64,000 bases of DNA, from positions 62,001 to 126,000 of the forward strand of contig NZ_JAAGKO020000018.1 of NCBI RefSeq assembly GCF_027947535.2. Reading direction: 5' to 3'. This stretch comes from Streptantibioticus silvisoli (GTDB lineage Bacteria > Actinomycetota > Actinomycetes > Streptomycetales > Streptomycetaceae). Made by a program: the position numbers and the translations under genes. Below the pieces are notes generated by a model. That model saw nothing but the letters and a program-made list of their open reading frames with translations, was not told the origin of the DNA and made no database searches. Positions 24,622 through 32,963 of this stretch are shown here, one piece after another; the first letter of the stretch is position 1, and each line of letters begins with the position of its first letter.

Positions 24622-24980
24622 GCCGGGCCCCTGCTCTGCGCGGGTCGGCGTTCCGCTCCGCCCAGGGCGCGGCTGCTCTGCGCTCTTACGTACACGTCTT
24701 ACGCGGCGCCCGCCCTACACCTCTTACGCGGCGGCCTGCTCGGCCCGGTCGAACGGCCCTGACGGCCGCTCTCGCGCCGTACGGTCCGGCGGATGCCCCG
24801 CCGGGACACCCGGGGGCCGCCGGGGCCGGGAGCGGCCCGCCAGGCCCCCGTACGCCCCCGGGCACGCTGACGGCCCCGGGCCCGCCGCCGGCCGGTGACC
24901 GCGTGGGTCACCGGCCGGCGGCCGATCCGGGGCCGCGGGAAGCGATGCGCGAGCCGCTGGGGCGGCTCGTCACGCGGCGT
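24622..24980. other. Gene-free stretch, 359 nt
   Basis: High G+C sequence between the 16-bp repeats and the DUF3117 stop. Two similar words (CTTACG...ACACSTCTTACGCGGCG type) recur near 24688 and 24715. CCGGCCGG-type inverted words near 24895-24930 could form a hairpin after the DUF3117 gene. No gene is supported. Confidence 0.45.
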
Positions 24981-25148
24981 TCAGCCGCATGCCTTCTTGA
25001 GAGCCTCGCCGAGGGCACCCGCCTCGTCGGGGGTCAGCTCGACGACGAGCCGCCCGCCGCCTTCGAGCGGAACTCGCATGACGATGCCCCGCCCCTCCTT
25101 TGTCACCTCGAGCGGGCCATCACCCGTCCGCGGCTTCATGGCCGCCAT
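24981..25148 (-). CDS. DUF3117 protein
   Basis: A 55-residue protein of the actinobacterial DUF3117 family, starting MAAMKPRTGDGPLEVTKEGR and ending EALKKACG. The length and sequence match the family closely. The fold should be a short beta-sheet plus a C-terminal helix; function is unknown. AGGAAGGGG about 8 nt upstream of the ATG at 25148 supports the start. It is divergent from the enoyl-CoA hydratase gene. Confidence 0.9.
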   Translation of the reverse strand: MAAMKPRTGDGPLEVTKEGRGIVMRVPLEGGGRLVVELTPDEAGALGEALKKACG

Positions 25149-25467
25149 GCTCGATCCCCTTCCTGAAACCAGCTCTTCGCAACCGGTGACCCAGGCGCCA
25201 CCGGACTCGAACACATTGGTTCCAAGCCATTATCCCGCATGGCGGTCCCCGATGACCAACATCGGGTGCCGACCCTTCGGCGGCTCGCCGCTGGCCAATG
25301 ACCTGGACCCCTTGATCAAACACCCCCAATACCGCTGCTCCACTGCGATACTTCGCCATCCGCGATCTTTCCCGCGAAAGCCGTCCCACGCCCCGGTCAA
25401 CGTGTTCCTTCGTCACGTTCTCGGGCATGCTGGGGCTCATCAGCCGCGACGAAGGGGATCCGCTGCC
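25149..25467. other. Divergent promoter region, 319 nt
   Basis: The stretch separates the DUF3117 and enoyl-CoA hydratase genes. It is less GC-rich than its surroundings (25200-25400) and is likely to hold promoters for both. GATACT at about 25347 is a possible rightward -10. No gene is supported. Confidence 0.4.
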
Positions 25468-26265
25468 ATGGCCGACTGTGTCCTGTACGAGGTGGCCGAC
25501 GGCCTCGCCACCGTCACCCTGAACCGTCCGCAGGCCATGAACGCGCTCGACATCGCCACCAAGGAGGCGCTGCGGGACGCGCTGCGCGAGGCGGCCTCCG
25601 ACACCGGGGTCCGCGCCGTACTGCTGACCGGCACCGGCCGGGCGTTCTCGGTGGGCCAGGACCTCAAGGAGCACGTCGCCATCCTCCAGGCGGACGCGCC
25701 GTCCGAGGGCCGGCTGATGAACACCGTCGAGCTGCACTACAACCCGATCGTCGAGGCGATCGCCACCATGCCCAAGCCCGTGGTGGCCGGCGTCAACGGT
25801 GTGGCGGCCGGGGCGGGCGCCGGCTTCGCCTTCGCCGCCGACTACCGCGTGGTCGCCGAGGACGCGTCGTTCAACACCTCCTTCGCCGGCGTGGCGCTGA
25901 CCGCGGACTCGGCCGTCTCCTGGACGCTGCCGCGCCTGATCGGCCCGGCCCGCGCCGCGGACCTGCTGCTGTTCCCGCGGTCGATCGGCGCGGCGCAGGC
26001 GCTGGAGTGGGGCATCGCCCAGCAGGTGGTCCCGACGGCCGAGCTGCCCCAGGCCGCGCTCGCGGTGGCCCGCCGGCTGGCCGAGGGTCCCACGACCGCC
26101 TACGCGGCGATCAAGGAGTCGCTGGCCTACGGCGCCGGCCACCCGCTGCGGGAGACGCTGGCCAAGGAGGGCGAACTCCAGGAACGCGCGGGACTGTCCC
26201 GGGACCACCGGATCGCGGTGGAGGCGTTCCTGAAGAAGGAGAAGCCGAAGTTCACCGGCAGCTGA
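25468..26265 (+). CDS. Enoyl-CoA hydratase/isomerase family protein
   Basis: A 265-residue crotonase-fold protein. It shows the N-terminal VTLNRPQAMNALD, the first oxyanion region AFSVGQDLKEH (CoA-binding loop), and the second half PKPVVAGVNGVAAGAGAGFAFAADYRV. At the usual positions of the hydratase glutamates it reads NTSFAGVALTADSAVSWTLPRLIG: the first is Ala or Gly and the second is Asp. This pattern is nearer to PaaG-type isomerases than to true hydratases. The reaction on an acyl-CoA is therefore uncertain. GAAGGGG precedes the ATG at 25468. It appears to be a single-gene unit. Confidence 0.87.
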   Translation: MADCVLYEVADGLATVTLNRPQAMNALDIATKEALRDALREAASDTGVRAVLLTGTGRAFSVGQDLKEHVAILQADAPSEGRLMNTVELHYNPIVEAIATMPKPVVAGVNGVAAGAGAGFAFAADYRVVAEDASFNTSFAGVALTADSAVSWTLPRLIGPARAADLLLFPRSIGAAQALEWGIAQQVVPTAELPQAALAVARRLAEGPTTAYAAIKESLAYGAGHPLRETLAKEGELQERAGLSRDHRIAVEAFLKKEKPKFTGS

Positions 26266-26280
26266 CCCGGGCGCGTCGCA

Positions 26281-26560
26281 CGGGTGATCACGGATCATCG
26301 GATCGGTGGATCAGCGGACGGGCGGATCGGCTGAACGTCGGAGCGGCCGACCGTCGGACCGGCGGACGGTCGGATCGACCGACGATCGGACTGACTGGCG
26401 ATCGGACCGGCGGACGATCGGACTTGCTGCCGGGCGGATCAGCCGATGAGCGGATCGTGGGATCGGCGGATCGCCGGGTCACACGGACTGTCGGGCCGGC
26501 TGACCGTCGGACTGGCTGACCGTCGGTACAGCCGATCATCAGACCAACCGACCACCGCAC
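26281..26560. repeat. GATC/GGACGG-rich degenerate repeats
   Basis: About 280 nt made of short words such as CGGATCGG, GGATCGGCGGA and GACCGTCGGAC, with GATC recurring more than a dozen times. Both strands stay open in several frames. It lies between the ends of the enoyl-CoA hydratase and tag genes, which converge here. Confidence 0.8.
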
Positions 26561-26584
26561 CGGCGCATCAGCCCGCGTACCCGA

Positions 26585-27175
26585 TCAGCGCGCGTGGCAG
26601 CCGGCCAGGTGGTCGTTGACCAGACCGCACGCCTGCATGAGGGCGTAGGCGGTGGTGGGGCCGACGAAGCGGAAGCCGTGCTTCTTGAGGTCCTTGGCCA
26701 GCGCGGTGGACTGCGGGGTCACCGCGGGCACGTCGGCGGTGCCGCGCGGTGCGGGGCGGCCGGCCGGGTCGGGGGCGTGGGACCACACCAGCGCGTCAAG
26801 TCCGCCGTCGTGGCTCCCGGCGAGGTCGACGGTGGCCCGGGCGTTGGTGATCGCGGCGTCGATCTTGGCGCGGTTGCGGATGATCCCGGCGTCGGCCAGC
26901 AGGCGGGCCCGGTCGGCGTCGGTGAACGCGGCGACCTCGGCCGCCCGGAAACCGGCGAAGGCGGCGCGGAACCCCTCGCGGCGCCGCAGGATCGTCAGCC
27001 ACGACAGCCCGGACTGGAACGCCTCCAGGCAGACGCGTTCGAACAGCGCGTCGTCGCCGTGCACCGGGCGGCCCCACTCGTTGTCGTGGTAGGCGACGTA
27101 GTCCGGCGTGGACAGCCCCCAGGGGCAGCGGGCGAGGCCGTCCTCGCCGGTGACCGGCGAGCCGGCGTCACTCAC
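26585..27175 (-). CDS. tag: DNA-3-methyladenine glycosylase I
   Basis: A 196-residue TAG. It begins (GTG) VSDAGSPVTGEDGLARCPWG and contains YHDNEWGRPVHGDDALFE, then GLSWLTILRRREGFRAAF. The structural zinc ligands of TAG correspond to Cys17, His30, His189 and Cys193, all present. It should remove 3-methyladenine from alkylated DNA in base excision repair. The helix-hairpin motif near FVGPTTAYALMQACG is conserved. Its start overlaps the end of the DivIVA-like gene by 8 nt, so the two are co-translated. Confidence 0.93.
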   Translation of the reverse strand: MSDAGSPVTGEDGLARCPWGLSTPDYVAYHDNEWGRPVHGDDALFERVCLEAFQSGLSWLTILRRREGFRAAFAGFRAAEVAAFTDADRARLLADAGIIRNRAKIDAAITNARATVDLAGSHDGGLDALVWSHAPDPAGRPAPRGTADVPAVTPQSTALAKDLKKHGFRFVGPTTAYALMQACGLVNDHLAGCHAR

Positions 27176-27719
27176 CGCGGCCGCCGTCCCACGGACCGGG
27201 CTCGGCGTGCCCCTGCCAGGGGTCGCCCTTGGCCAGTGACGGTCCCGGACCCCGGTCGCCGGGCTCGTGCGGGTACCGCTCCTGCGGGTACTGCTGCTGG
27301 GGGTAGTGCTGCCCCTGCTGCTGGGGCTGTCCCTGCTGCTGGGGGTACTGCTGCGGGCGGGGCTGCGGCGGGCCGTAGTCGGGGCCGCCGAACGCGGGAC
27401 GGCCGAGCCCCGGGCCGCCGAACGCGGCGTCGTGCGCGCCGGCCAGCGCGGCCTCCAACTCGGCGATGCGGGCGTCCCGTTCGGCGAGTTCGGCGCCGAC
27501 CCGGTCCAGCACGTCGTCAACGTCGGACATCCGGTAGCCGCGCAGGGTGACGGCCAGGCGCAGCGCGTCGAGGTCGGCGGGCCGCACCGGGCGCTCGGCC
27601 GGCAGCGGGTCGTCGAGCCGGTCGTGCTCGGCGTCCGGCAGTGTGCCGCCGTTTCCCAGCACCGCGAGGGCGACGGCCGCGACCACCACCACAAGCGCGA
27701 TGAGCATGAACCAGAACAC
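27168..27719 (-). CDS. DivIVA-domain membrane protein, Gln/Pro-rich tail
   Basis: A 183-residue protein. An N-terminal membrane helix (about residues 4-24) precedes a DivIVA-like segment (about 55-95: LRLAVTLRGYRMSDVDDVLDRVGAELAERDARIAELEAAL) that should form a coiled coil. The C-terminal 80 residues are rich in Gln, Pro and Tyr (QQYPQQQ-type repeats) and probably disordered. Such proteins may mark curved membrane or division sites; this is inferred. GTG at 27719 has GGGAG 7 nt upstream. It is the first gene of an operon with tag and is divergent from the FolP2-like gene. Confidence 0.82.
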   Translation of the reverse strand: MFWFMLIALVVVVAAVALAVLGNGGTLPDAEHDRLDDPLPAERPVRPADLDALRLAVTLRGYRMSDVDDVLDRVGAELAERDARIAELEAALAGAHDAAFGGPGLGRPAFGGPDYGPPQPRPQQYPQQQGQPQQQGQHYPQQQYPQERYPHEPGDRGPGPSLAKGDPWQGHAEPGPWDGGRGE

Positions 27720-27855
27720 GACGTGTCTCCCGTTCCCGACCCGAACTGTGGATGACGATCGTGCCATGCCGCTCGTTACCGCGTGGCGCTGCGGGGAGGG
27801 GTTAGGGTCGGCGCGAGGTCCGCACGGGGGTCGGAGAGCGAGGGGAACGGCGAGG

Positions 27856-28479
27856 ATGCTGCGGCTGGGCGGGCGGGAGTTCGGGGAGCACGAGCCGGTG
27901 GTGATGGCGGTGACGGCCGGGGACGCCGGGGCGGTGGCGCGGGCCGTGGCGCAGGGTGCGGCGATCGTGGAGCTGGACGGGCCAGCGGCGCTGCCGGCGG
28001 TGCGGGCGGCGCATCCGGGGCTGGTGGTGGCGGTACGGGCGGCGGACCCGGTCGCGGCGGAGGCGGCCTGCGCGGCGGGCGCCGACCTGGTCGGCGGGCC
28101 GGCCGGCGGCGCGGACCCGGCGTTCGCACGGATCGCCGCCCGGTACGGCGCCGGCGTGGTGTGCGCGCCGCAGGCCCTGGAGGCGGCACTGGCGGCCGGG
28201 GTGCGGGCGGACGGGGTGCTGCTGGACGGCGGGGCCGGTGGCTCGCGGGAGGCGGTCCGGGGCACCGCGGCGCTGGCCGCCACCGGTCACGCGGTGCTGG
28301 TGGGGCTGGCGGACGGCGAGCTGGCCGGCCCGGCCGTGGCCACCGCGGCGGTGACCGCGTGGCTGGGGGCCCGGGTCTTCCGGGTCCGCGACGTCACGGT
28401 GGCCCGGCAGGTCCTCGACATGGTCGCCTCGATCGCCGGTCACCGTCCGCCCGCCGTGACGCTGCGCGGCATGGGCTGA
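27856..28479 (+). CDS. Degenerate dihydropteroate synthase (FolP2-like), likely inactive
   Basis: A 207-residue protein whose two ends match actinobacterial FolP2-type dihydropteroate synthase: MLRLGGREFGEHEPVVMAV at the start and AWLGARVFRV-VARQVLDMVASIAGHRPPAV at the end. Normal family length is about 280. The pterin-pyrophosphate loop (NRTPDSFYD-type) is absent and replaced by TAGDAGAVARAV. The VSVDTWR-type strand reads VAVRAADP, and the DPGHDFGK region is also missing. The TIM barrel seems collapsed, so catalysis is unlikely. The frame is intact with normal codon use, arguing for a retained non-enzymatic role rather than a fresh pseudogene. TAGGGT near 27804 may be its -10. Confidence 0.75.
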   Translation: MLRLGGREFGEHEPVVMAVTAGDAGAVARAVAQGAAIVELDGPAALPAVRAAHPGLVVAVRAADPVAAEAACAAGADLVGGPAGGADPAFARIAARYGAGVVCAPQALEAALAAGVRADGVLLDGGAGGSREAVRGTAALAATGHAVLVGLADGELAGPAVATAAVTAWLGARVFRVRDVTVARQVLDMVASIAGHRPPAVTLRGMG

Positions 28480-28518
28480 CGGAACCGGCGCGGTGCGGCC
28501 CCGGCGGGGCGGGCCCGG

Positions 28519-29451
28519 TCAGACCTCCTTGGTGACCAGGGCGACGGCCTCGTCGACGTCGTCGGTGACGTGGAACAGCTCCAGGTCGGCGCGGGACGCC
28601 TTGCCCTCGGCGATGAGCGTGCCGCGCACCCAGTCGACCAGCCCGCCCCAGTAGGCCGTGCCGAACAGCACGATGGGGAAGCGGGTGACCTTCTTCGTCT
28701 GCACCAGGGTCAGCGCCTCGAACAGCTCGTCCAGCGTGCCGAATCCGCCGGGCAGGACGACAAAGCCCTGGGCGTATTTGACGAACATCGTCTTGCGGAC
28801 GAAGAAGTAGCGGAAGTTGACGCCCATGTCGACGTACCGGTTGAGGCCCTGCTCGAAGGGCAGCTCGATGCCGAGGCCCACCGACAGCCCGCCGGCCTCC
28901 AGCGCGCCGCGGTTGGCGGCCTCCATGGCGCCGGGGCCGCCGCCGGTGATGACGGCGAAGCCGGCCTCGGCCAGGGTGCGGCCGATGCGGACGCCGGCCT
29001 CGTACTCGGGTGAGTCGATGGCGGTGCGGGCCGAGCCGAACACGCTGATGGCCGGGCCGAGTTCGGCGAGCGCGCCGAAGCCCTCGACGAACTCGGACTG
29101 GATGCGCATGACCCGCCAGGGGTCGCCGTGCAGCCAGTCGGTGGAGTCCTGGGTGTCCAGCAGCCGCTGGTCGGTGGTACCGGACTGGACCTGGCCGCGG
29201 CGCCGCACGACCGGGCCGGTGTGCTGTTCGGGCCAGCCGTGGCCGTAGGGGGCGCTCTCGGCGGCCGCGTTGGCCGCGGCGGCGGCCTCCTGCGCGGGCC
29301 TGGGGCTGCCGCCGCCCCCGGTTCTGCGCCCGGCACCGGTGCCCCGTGCGGCGGTTCGCGCCGCGGCGCCCCCCTCGTCGCCCTCCGCCGTGCTCCCGGC
29401 GTCCTGCCGGGGGTGTCGCTCCGTGCGGTACTCGTCCCTCGGTTCAGCCAC
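28519..29451 (-). CDS. LOG-family (TIGR00730) Rossmann-fold protein
   Basis: A 310-residue protein with a lysine-decarboxylase-like/LOG Rossmann fold. Diagnostic motifs are ITGGGPGAMEAANRG and PGGFGTLDE (234-242, Glu242 catalytic). The family includes cytokinin riboside 5'-monophosphate phosphoribohydrolases and other nucleotide N-glycosidases. The first 110 residues are Arg/Gly/Ala-rich and disordered, unlike compact plant LOGs; the substrate is therefore not safely assigned. GTG at 29451 has AAGGAG 6 nt upstream. It lies just downstream of dapE on the same strand (65-nt gap), so co-transcription is possible. Confidence 0.87.
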   Translation of the reverse strand: MAEPRDEYRTERHPRQDAGSTAEGDEGGAAARTAARGTGAGRRTGGGGSPRPAQEAAAAANAAAESAPYGHGWPEQHTGPVVRRRGQVQSGTTDQRLLDTQDSTDWLHGDPWRVMRIQSEFVEGFGALAELGPAISVFGSARTAIDSPEYEAGVRIGRTLAEAGFAVITGGGPGAMEAANRGALEAGGLSVGLGIELPFEQGLNRYVDMGVNFRYFFVRKTMFVKYAQGFVVLPGGFGTLDELFEALTLVQTKKVTRFPIVLFGTAYWGGLVDWVRGTLIAEGKASRADLELFHVTDDVDEAVALVTKEV

Positions 29452-29516
29452 GTCGCGCTCCTTCCTGCCGCCGCGCGCGCGGCGGCCGTAGTTGCAGCGT
29501 ACGTATCCCTGCCCCG

Positions 29517-30596
29517 TTACGCGGTCAGCCAGCGCCGCAGCCGTTCCTCGCACTCCAGGACGGCGGCGGTCTCCACGTGTTCCTCGCGGGTGTGGGCGAG
29601 AGTGGGGTCGCCGGGGCCGTAGTTGACGGCCGGCACGCCGAGGGCGGAGAAGCGGGCGACGTCGGTCCAGGCCTCCTTGGCCGACGGGGTACCGCCGATC
29701 GCGGCGAGGAACGCGGCCGCGGCCGGCTGCGTCAGGCCCGGCAGCGCTCCCGGGGCGCTGTCGGTCAGCTCCACGTCGTAGCCGTCGAACACCTCCCGCA
29801 CCCGGGCCAGCGCCTCGGCCTCCGACTGGTCGGGCGAGAAGCGGTAGTTGACGGTGACGGCGCAGGAGTCGGGGATGACGTTGCCGGCGTGGCCGCCCTC
29901 GATGAGGACCGCGTTGAGGCCCTCGGGGTAGACCAGCCCGTCGATCTCGACCCGGCGCGGCTGGTGGGCGGCGAGCCGGGTCAGGATCGGGGCGGCCTTG
30001 TGGATGGCGTTGTCGCCGAGCCAGCTGCGGGCGGAGTGCGCGCGCCGGCCGGTGGTGGTGATCCGGGCCCGCAGGGTGCCCTGGCAGCCGCCGTGCACCT
30101 GGCCGCCGGTGGGCTCCAGCAGGACCGCGAAGTCGCCGGCCAGCCACTCCGGGTGGTGTTCGGCAAGCCGCTTGAGGCCGTTGAACTCGGCGGCGATCTC
30201 CTCGGCGTCGTAGAAGACGAAGGTCAGATCACGGTTGGGATCGGGCAGCGCGGCCGCCAGTCGCAGCTGAACGGCGACGCCGGACTTCATGTCGGTGGTG
30301 CCGCAGCCGTGCAGCAGGCCGCCGTCCAGCCGGGACGGCAGGTTGCCGGCGATCGGCACGGTGTCGAGGTGGCCGGCGAGCACGACCCGTTCGGTCCGCC
30401 CCAGCGACGTGCGGGCCACGATCGCGTCGCCGTCGCGGTCCACGCTCAGGTGCGGCACCGCGCGCAACGCCGCCTCGACCGCGTCGGCCAGCGGCTTCTC
30501 CTCGCGGCTGACGGAGGGGATGTCGACCAGCTGCGCGGTCACCACGACCGCGTCCTGGGTGAGGTCGAGCACGGGCGTGGTCGTGGAGGCACTCAT
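29517..30596 (-). CDS. dapE: Succinyl-diaminopimelate desuccinylase
   Basis: A 359-residue M20-family zinc hydrolase of the actinobacterial DapE type. Metal and catalytic motifs: GHLDTVP (His76, Asp78), CGTTDMKSG (Asp102) and YDAEEIA with the catalytic Glu. The dimerisation domain sits in the middle, and an HTREEHVE stretch near the end supplies the last histidine ligand. It hydrolyses N-succinyl-LL-diaminopimelate in lysine and peptidoglycan biosynthesis; dapC lies 2.6 kb away. TAGGGT 7 nt before the ATG at 30596 predicts a leaderless mRNA. Confidence 0.93.
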   Translation of the reverse strand: MSASTTTPVLDLTQDAVVVTAQLVDIPSVSREEKPLADAVEAALRAVPHLSVDRDGDAIVARTSLGRTERVVLAGHLDTVPIAGNLPSRLDGGLLHGCGTTDMKSGVAVQLRLAAALPDPNRDLTFVFYDAEEIAAEFNGLKRLAEHHPEWLAGDFAVLLEPTGGQVHGGCQGTLRARITTTGRRAHSARSWLGDNAIHKAAPILTRLAAHQPRRVEIDGLVYPEGLNAVLIEGGHAGNVIPDSCAVTVNYRFSPDQSEAEALARVREVFDGYDVELTDSAPGALPGLTQPAAAAFLAAIGGTPSAKEAWTDVARFSALGVPAVNYGPGDPTLAHTREEHVETAAVLECEERLRRWLTA

Positions 30597-30603
30597 GCGG
30601 GCG

Positions 30604-30609
30604 ACCCTA
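30604..30609 (-). promoter_or_regulatory. -10 hexamer, leaderless dapE
   Basis: TAGGGT on the minus strand, 7 nt before the dapE ATG; no Shine-Dalgarno. Confidence 0.5.
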
Positions 30610-30689
30610 CCGGCCGCTTCCCGCACCGCACGGGTTCCGCCTCCCGCACCGCACGGGTGCCAAGGCTTTCCCCCATCGCACGGCACCGG

Positions 30690-31045
30690 CGCCGTACGTA
30701 CACCGGCCGTTCCCGTCGCTCCGGGACCGCACGTACACCGGCTGATCCCCTCGCCGTACGTACACCGGCCGGTTCCCCCGCCGTACGGCACCGCCGCTCC
30801 GGAACCGCACGTACACCGGCCGATCCCCCTGCCGCACGTACACCGGCCGTTCCCCCTGCCGTACGACACCGCCGCTCCGGCGCCGCACGTACACCCGCCG
30901 ATCCCCCGCCGCACGGGTGCCAGGCGCTCCCATCGCACGGCACTGGCGCCGCACGTACACCCGCCGATCCCCCGCCACGGCACCGCCGCTCCGGAACCGC
31001 GCGTACACCCGCCGATCCCCCGCCGTACGTACACCGCCGCTCCCC
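30690..31045. repeat. GTACACC-type repeats, nine copies
   Basis: CGTACACCGGCCG or CGTACACCCGCCG occurs nine times between 30693 and 31040, separated by CGATCCCCC and CACCGCCGCTCCGG words. The flanks (30610-30690, 31046-31200) are further degenerate. All of 30597-31204 is gene-free although several frames stay open for over 100 codons. Confidence 0.85.
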
Positions 31046-31204
31046 CGTCACAGCACCCCACCCCGGAACCGTGCCCCCGTCCGGGGACCGCACCACCGCG
31101 TCCGGCAACGCGCCGCCGGGCCGGTGCCCGCCGCTGGTGGCGGGTAGTGGGGGCTGTCAGCGTGACGTGTGCCGGCGGTGCCGTTCGCGGGCCGCCGGCC
31201 CGGG

Positions 31205-31210
31205 TACCGT
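31205..31210 (+). promoter_or_regulatory. -10 hexamer, leaderless lysozyme-like gene
   Basis: TACCGT 7 nt before the GTG at 31218. This spacing favours 31218 over the in-frame GTGs at 31209 and 31212. Confidence 0.45.
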
Positions 31211-31217
31211 GGTGCGC

Positions 31218-32174
31218 GTGCCCCGTCATCCGTCAGCGTCCAAGCCGCGCCGCAAACGGGTGCGTTGGGGCGCCGCGACGCTGGCACTGCTGGCCGTGGC
31301 GGGATATGTGACGCTGCGTGAGGTGGCGGGGGCCGGTCGCTCGGACTGCTCGGTCGCGGCGGGCGGCAGCCGGCTGGGGCTGGCGCAGGACCAGGCGGCG
31401 AACGCGGCGACCATCGGCGCGGTGGCGGTCTCCCGCGACCTGCCGGAGCGCGCGCTGACGATAGCGCTGGCCACCGCCATGCAGGAGTCGGACCTGCGGA
31501 ACCTGTCGGGCGGCGACCGGGACTCGCTCGGGCTGTTCCAGCAGCGGCCCTCGCAGGGCTGGGGCACCCGCGAGCAGATCGTGGACCCGGTCTACTCGGC
31601 CAACGAGTTCTTCGACGAGCTGGTGAAGATCCCCGGCTACTCGCGGCTGCCGCTGACGGTCGCCGCGCAACGGGTCCAGCGCAGCGGCTACCCGCAGGCG
31701 TACGCCAAGCACGAGGCCGACGCCTCCCTGCTGGCCGGCGCGCTGTCCGGGCGGGCGCCCAGCCTGACCTGCCGGGTCGTCAGCGGCACGACACCCGGCG
31801 ATCCGGCGCGGGTGACCGCCCGGCTGACCCGGGAGTTCGGCGCGCGGATCATGCGCCCCTACGCCGCCGCCGGCCTGCCGGACAGCGGAACGGCCGCCGG
31901 CGGGACAAGCGCCCCGGCGCCCGGCGGCGGCGCGGCGGACCCGACGGTGACCGTGCCGGGCGACAGCGCGGGTGAGCCGACCGGGCTGAACGCGGCGCAG
32001 CACGGCTGGGTGCTGGCGCAGTGGGCGGTGGCGCACGCGGCGGAGCTGCGGATCACCGAGGTCCGCTACCGCGGCCGGGTCTGGTGGGCGTCGCGGTCCG
32101 ACGACGGGTGGACCTCCGACTCGCGGCCGGCCGGACAGGCGTACGGCGACGTTCGGATCACCGTGCAGCACTGA
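31218..32174 (+). CDS. Membrane-anchored lysozyme/transglycosylase-like protein
   Basis: A 318-residue exported protein: basic N-terminus, one membrane helix or signal anchor (about 17-34), then a domain with [16 protein letters not shown] and [16 protein letters not shown]. The ES...GLFQ pairing (Glu90, 105-108) resembles the catalytic glutamate and motif II of lytic transglycosylases and goose-type lysozymes. Homologues are often mislabelled 'heavy metal transporter'. A Gly/Ala/Pro linker (about 215-250) leads to a C-terminal domain ending in [11 protein letters not shown] role in peptidoglycan turnover is inferred. Start: GTG 31218, supported by the leaderless -10. Confidence 0.7.
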   Translation: MPRHPSASKPRRKRVRWGAATLALLAVAGYVTLREVAGAGRSDCSVAAGGSRLGLAQDQAANAATIGAVAVSRDLPERALTIALATAMQESDLRNLSGGDRDSLGLFQQRPSQGWGTREQIVDPVYSANEFFDELVKIPGYSRLPLTVAAQRVQRSGYPQAYAKHEADASLLAGALSGRAPSLTCRVVSGTTPGDPARVTARLTREFGARIMRPYAAAGLPDSGTAAGGTSAPAPGGGAADPTVTVPGDSAGEPTGLNAAQHGWVLAQWAVAHAAELRITEVRYRGRVWWASRSDDGWTSDSRPAGQAYGDVRITVQH

Positions 32175-32471
32175 CCGCGCACAGGCGCGACCGTTCACCC
32201 GTGCGGGGGCAACCGGGCCGGGCGGCACGGCGCCGGGGACGGACTCCGGCCAGCCCGTACGACAAACGGCGCGGCCCGTGCGGGAGTTGGGCAGGGACGG
32301 TTCGGCGGGACCGGTCCGGCGGGGCCGAATGCCCGATTCTCCCGAAAGGTGATTATGCGACGCGTTGCGCATTCTTTACTTCGAACGCCCGCAACCTAAA
32401 CGTCGCTCACGCGGTAGTCACGGTGTCCGCCGCGGCGGACACCGTGTCCTCAACGCCCGTCAAGGAGCATC

Positions 32472-32948
32472 ATGTCCCACCCCCTCAAGCGTCGGATGGC
32501 CCAGGCCGCCCTGCTCATCGCGGCCGCCGCTCCGGTCATCGGCCTCGGTGCCGGCACGGCGTCGGCCGCCGGACTGCCGCAGGCCGCCGACCTGGGCGGA
32601 CTGAGCAGCACCGACGCCGCGTCCGCCCTCGGCGACAACGTGGACGGCGCCACCCACCAGGCGGTCGGCGTGGCGAACGTGACCGGCCGCGACGCCCAGC
32701 AGACCCTGCTGCCGGCCGCGCAGAAGACCGTGGAGTCGGCGGGCCGCACCATGGCCCCGGCCGCGCAGAAGACCGTGGGCGACGCCGCCGGCCAGGTCGG
32801 CCAGGCCACCGGCCACACCGCGCAGGCCGCCAAGGGCGGCTCCGGCCTGACCGACAAGCTCCCGCTGCACGGTCTGTCCACCGGCGGGCTGACGACCCAG
32901 GGCCAGCAGAACGGCCCGATGATCCCGGCCGGCGGCCTGCCCCTCTGA
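32472..32948 (+). CDS. Small secreted Ala/Gly/Gln-rich protein
   Basis: A 158-residue protein with a clear Sec signal peptide (KRR, hydrophobic 11-28, cleavage after ASA near 31-33). The mature part is low in hydrophobics and contains two AAQKTV repeats (PAAQKTVESAGRTMAPAAQKTVGDAAG). It resembles small secreted streptomycete proteins that are often wrongly called ATP-binding. No Cys or catalytic motif is present; a structural or wall-associated role is possible. GGAG lies 6 nt before the ATG. The 297-nt gap upstream contains an AT-rich patch (32350-32410) likely to be its promoter. Confidence 0.75.
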   Translation: MSHPLKRRMAQAALLIAAAAPVIGLGAGTASAAGLPQAADLGGLSSTDAASALGDNVDGATHQAVGVANVTGRDAQQTLLPAAQKTVESAGRTMAPAAQKTVGDAAGQVGQATGHTAQAAKGGSGLTDKLPLHGLSTGGLTTQGQQNGPMIPAGGLPL

Positions 32949-32963
32949 CGCACGCCAGCGGCA

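Noticed and set aside
24318-24695. Leftward frame encoding PAPEQPRTGA-type repeats
   Set aside because: Produced by the 16-bp minisatellite; no ribosome site and antisense to the methyltransferase end.
27856-28479. Recent pseudogene caused by frameshift
   Set aside because: The frame is intact with both conserved ends in the same frame and normal codon bias, so decay by frameshift does not fit.
29346-31200. Upstream extension of the lysozyme-like gene frame through the repeats
   Set aside because: It runs antisense through dapE and the GTACACC repeats; the leaderless start at 31218 explains the gene.
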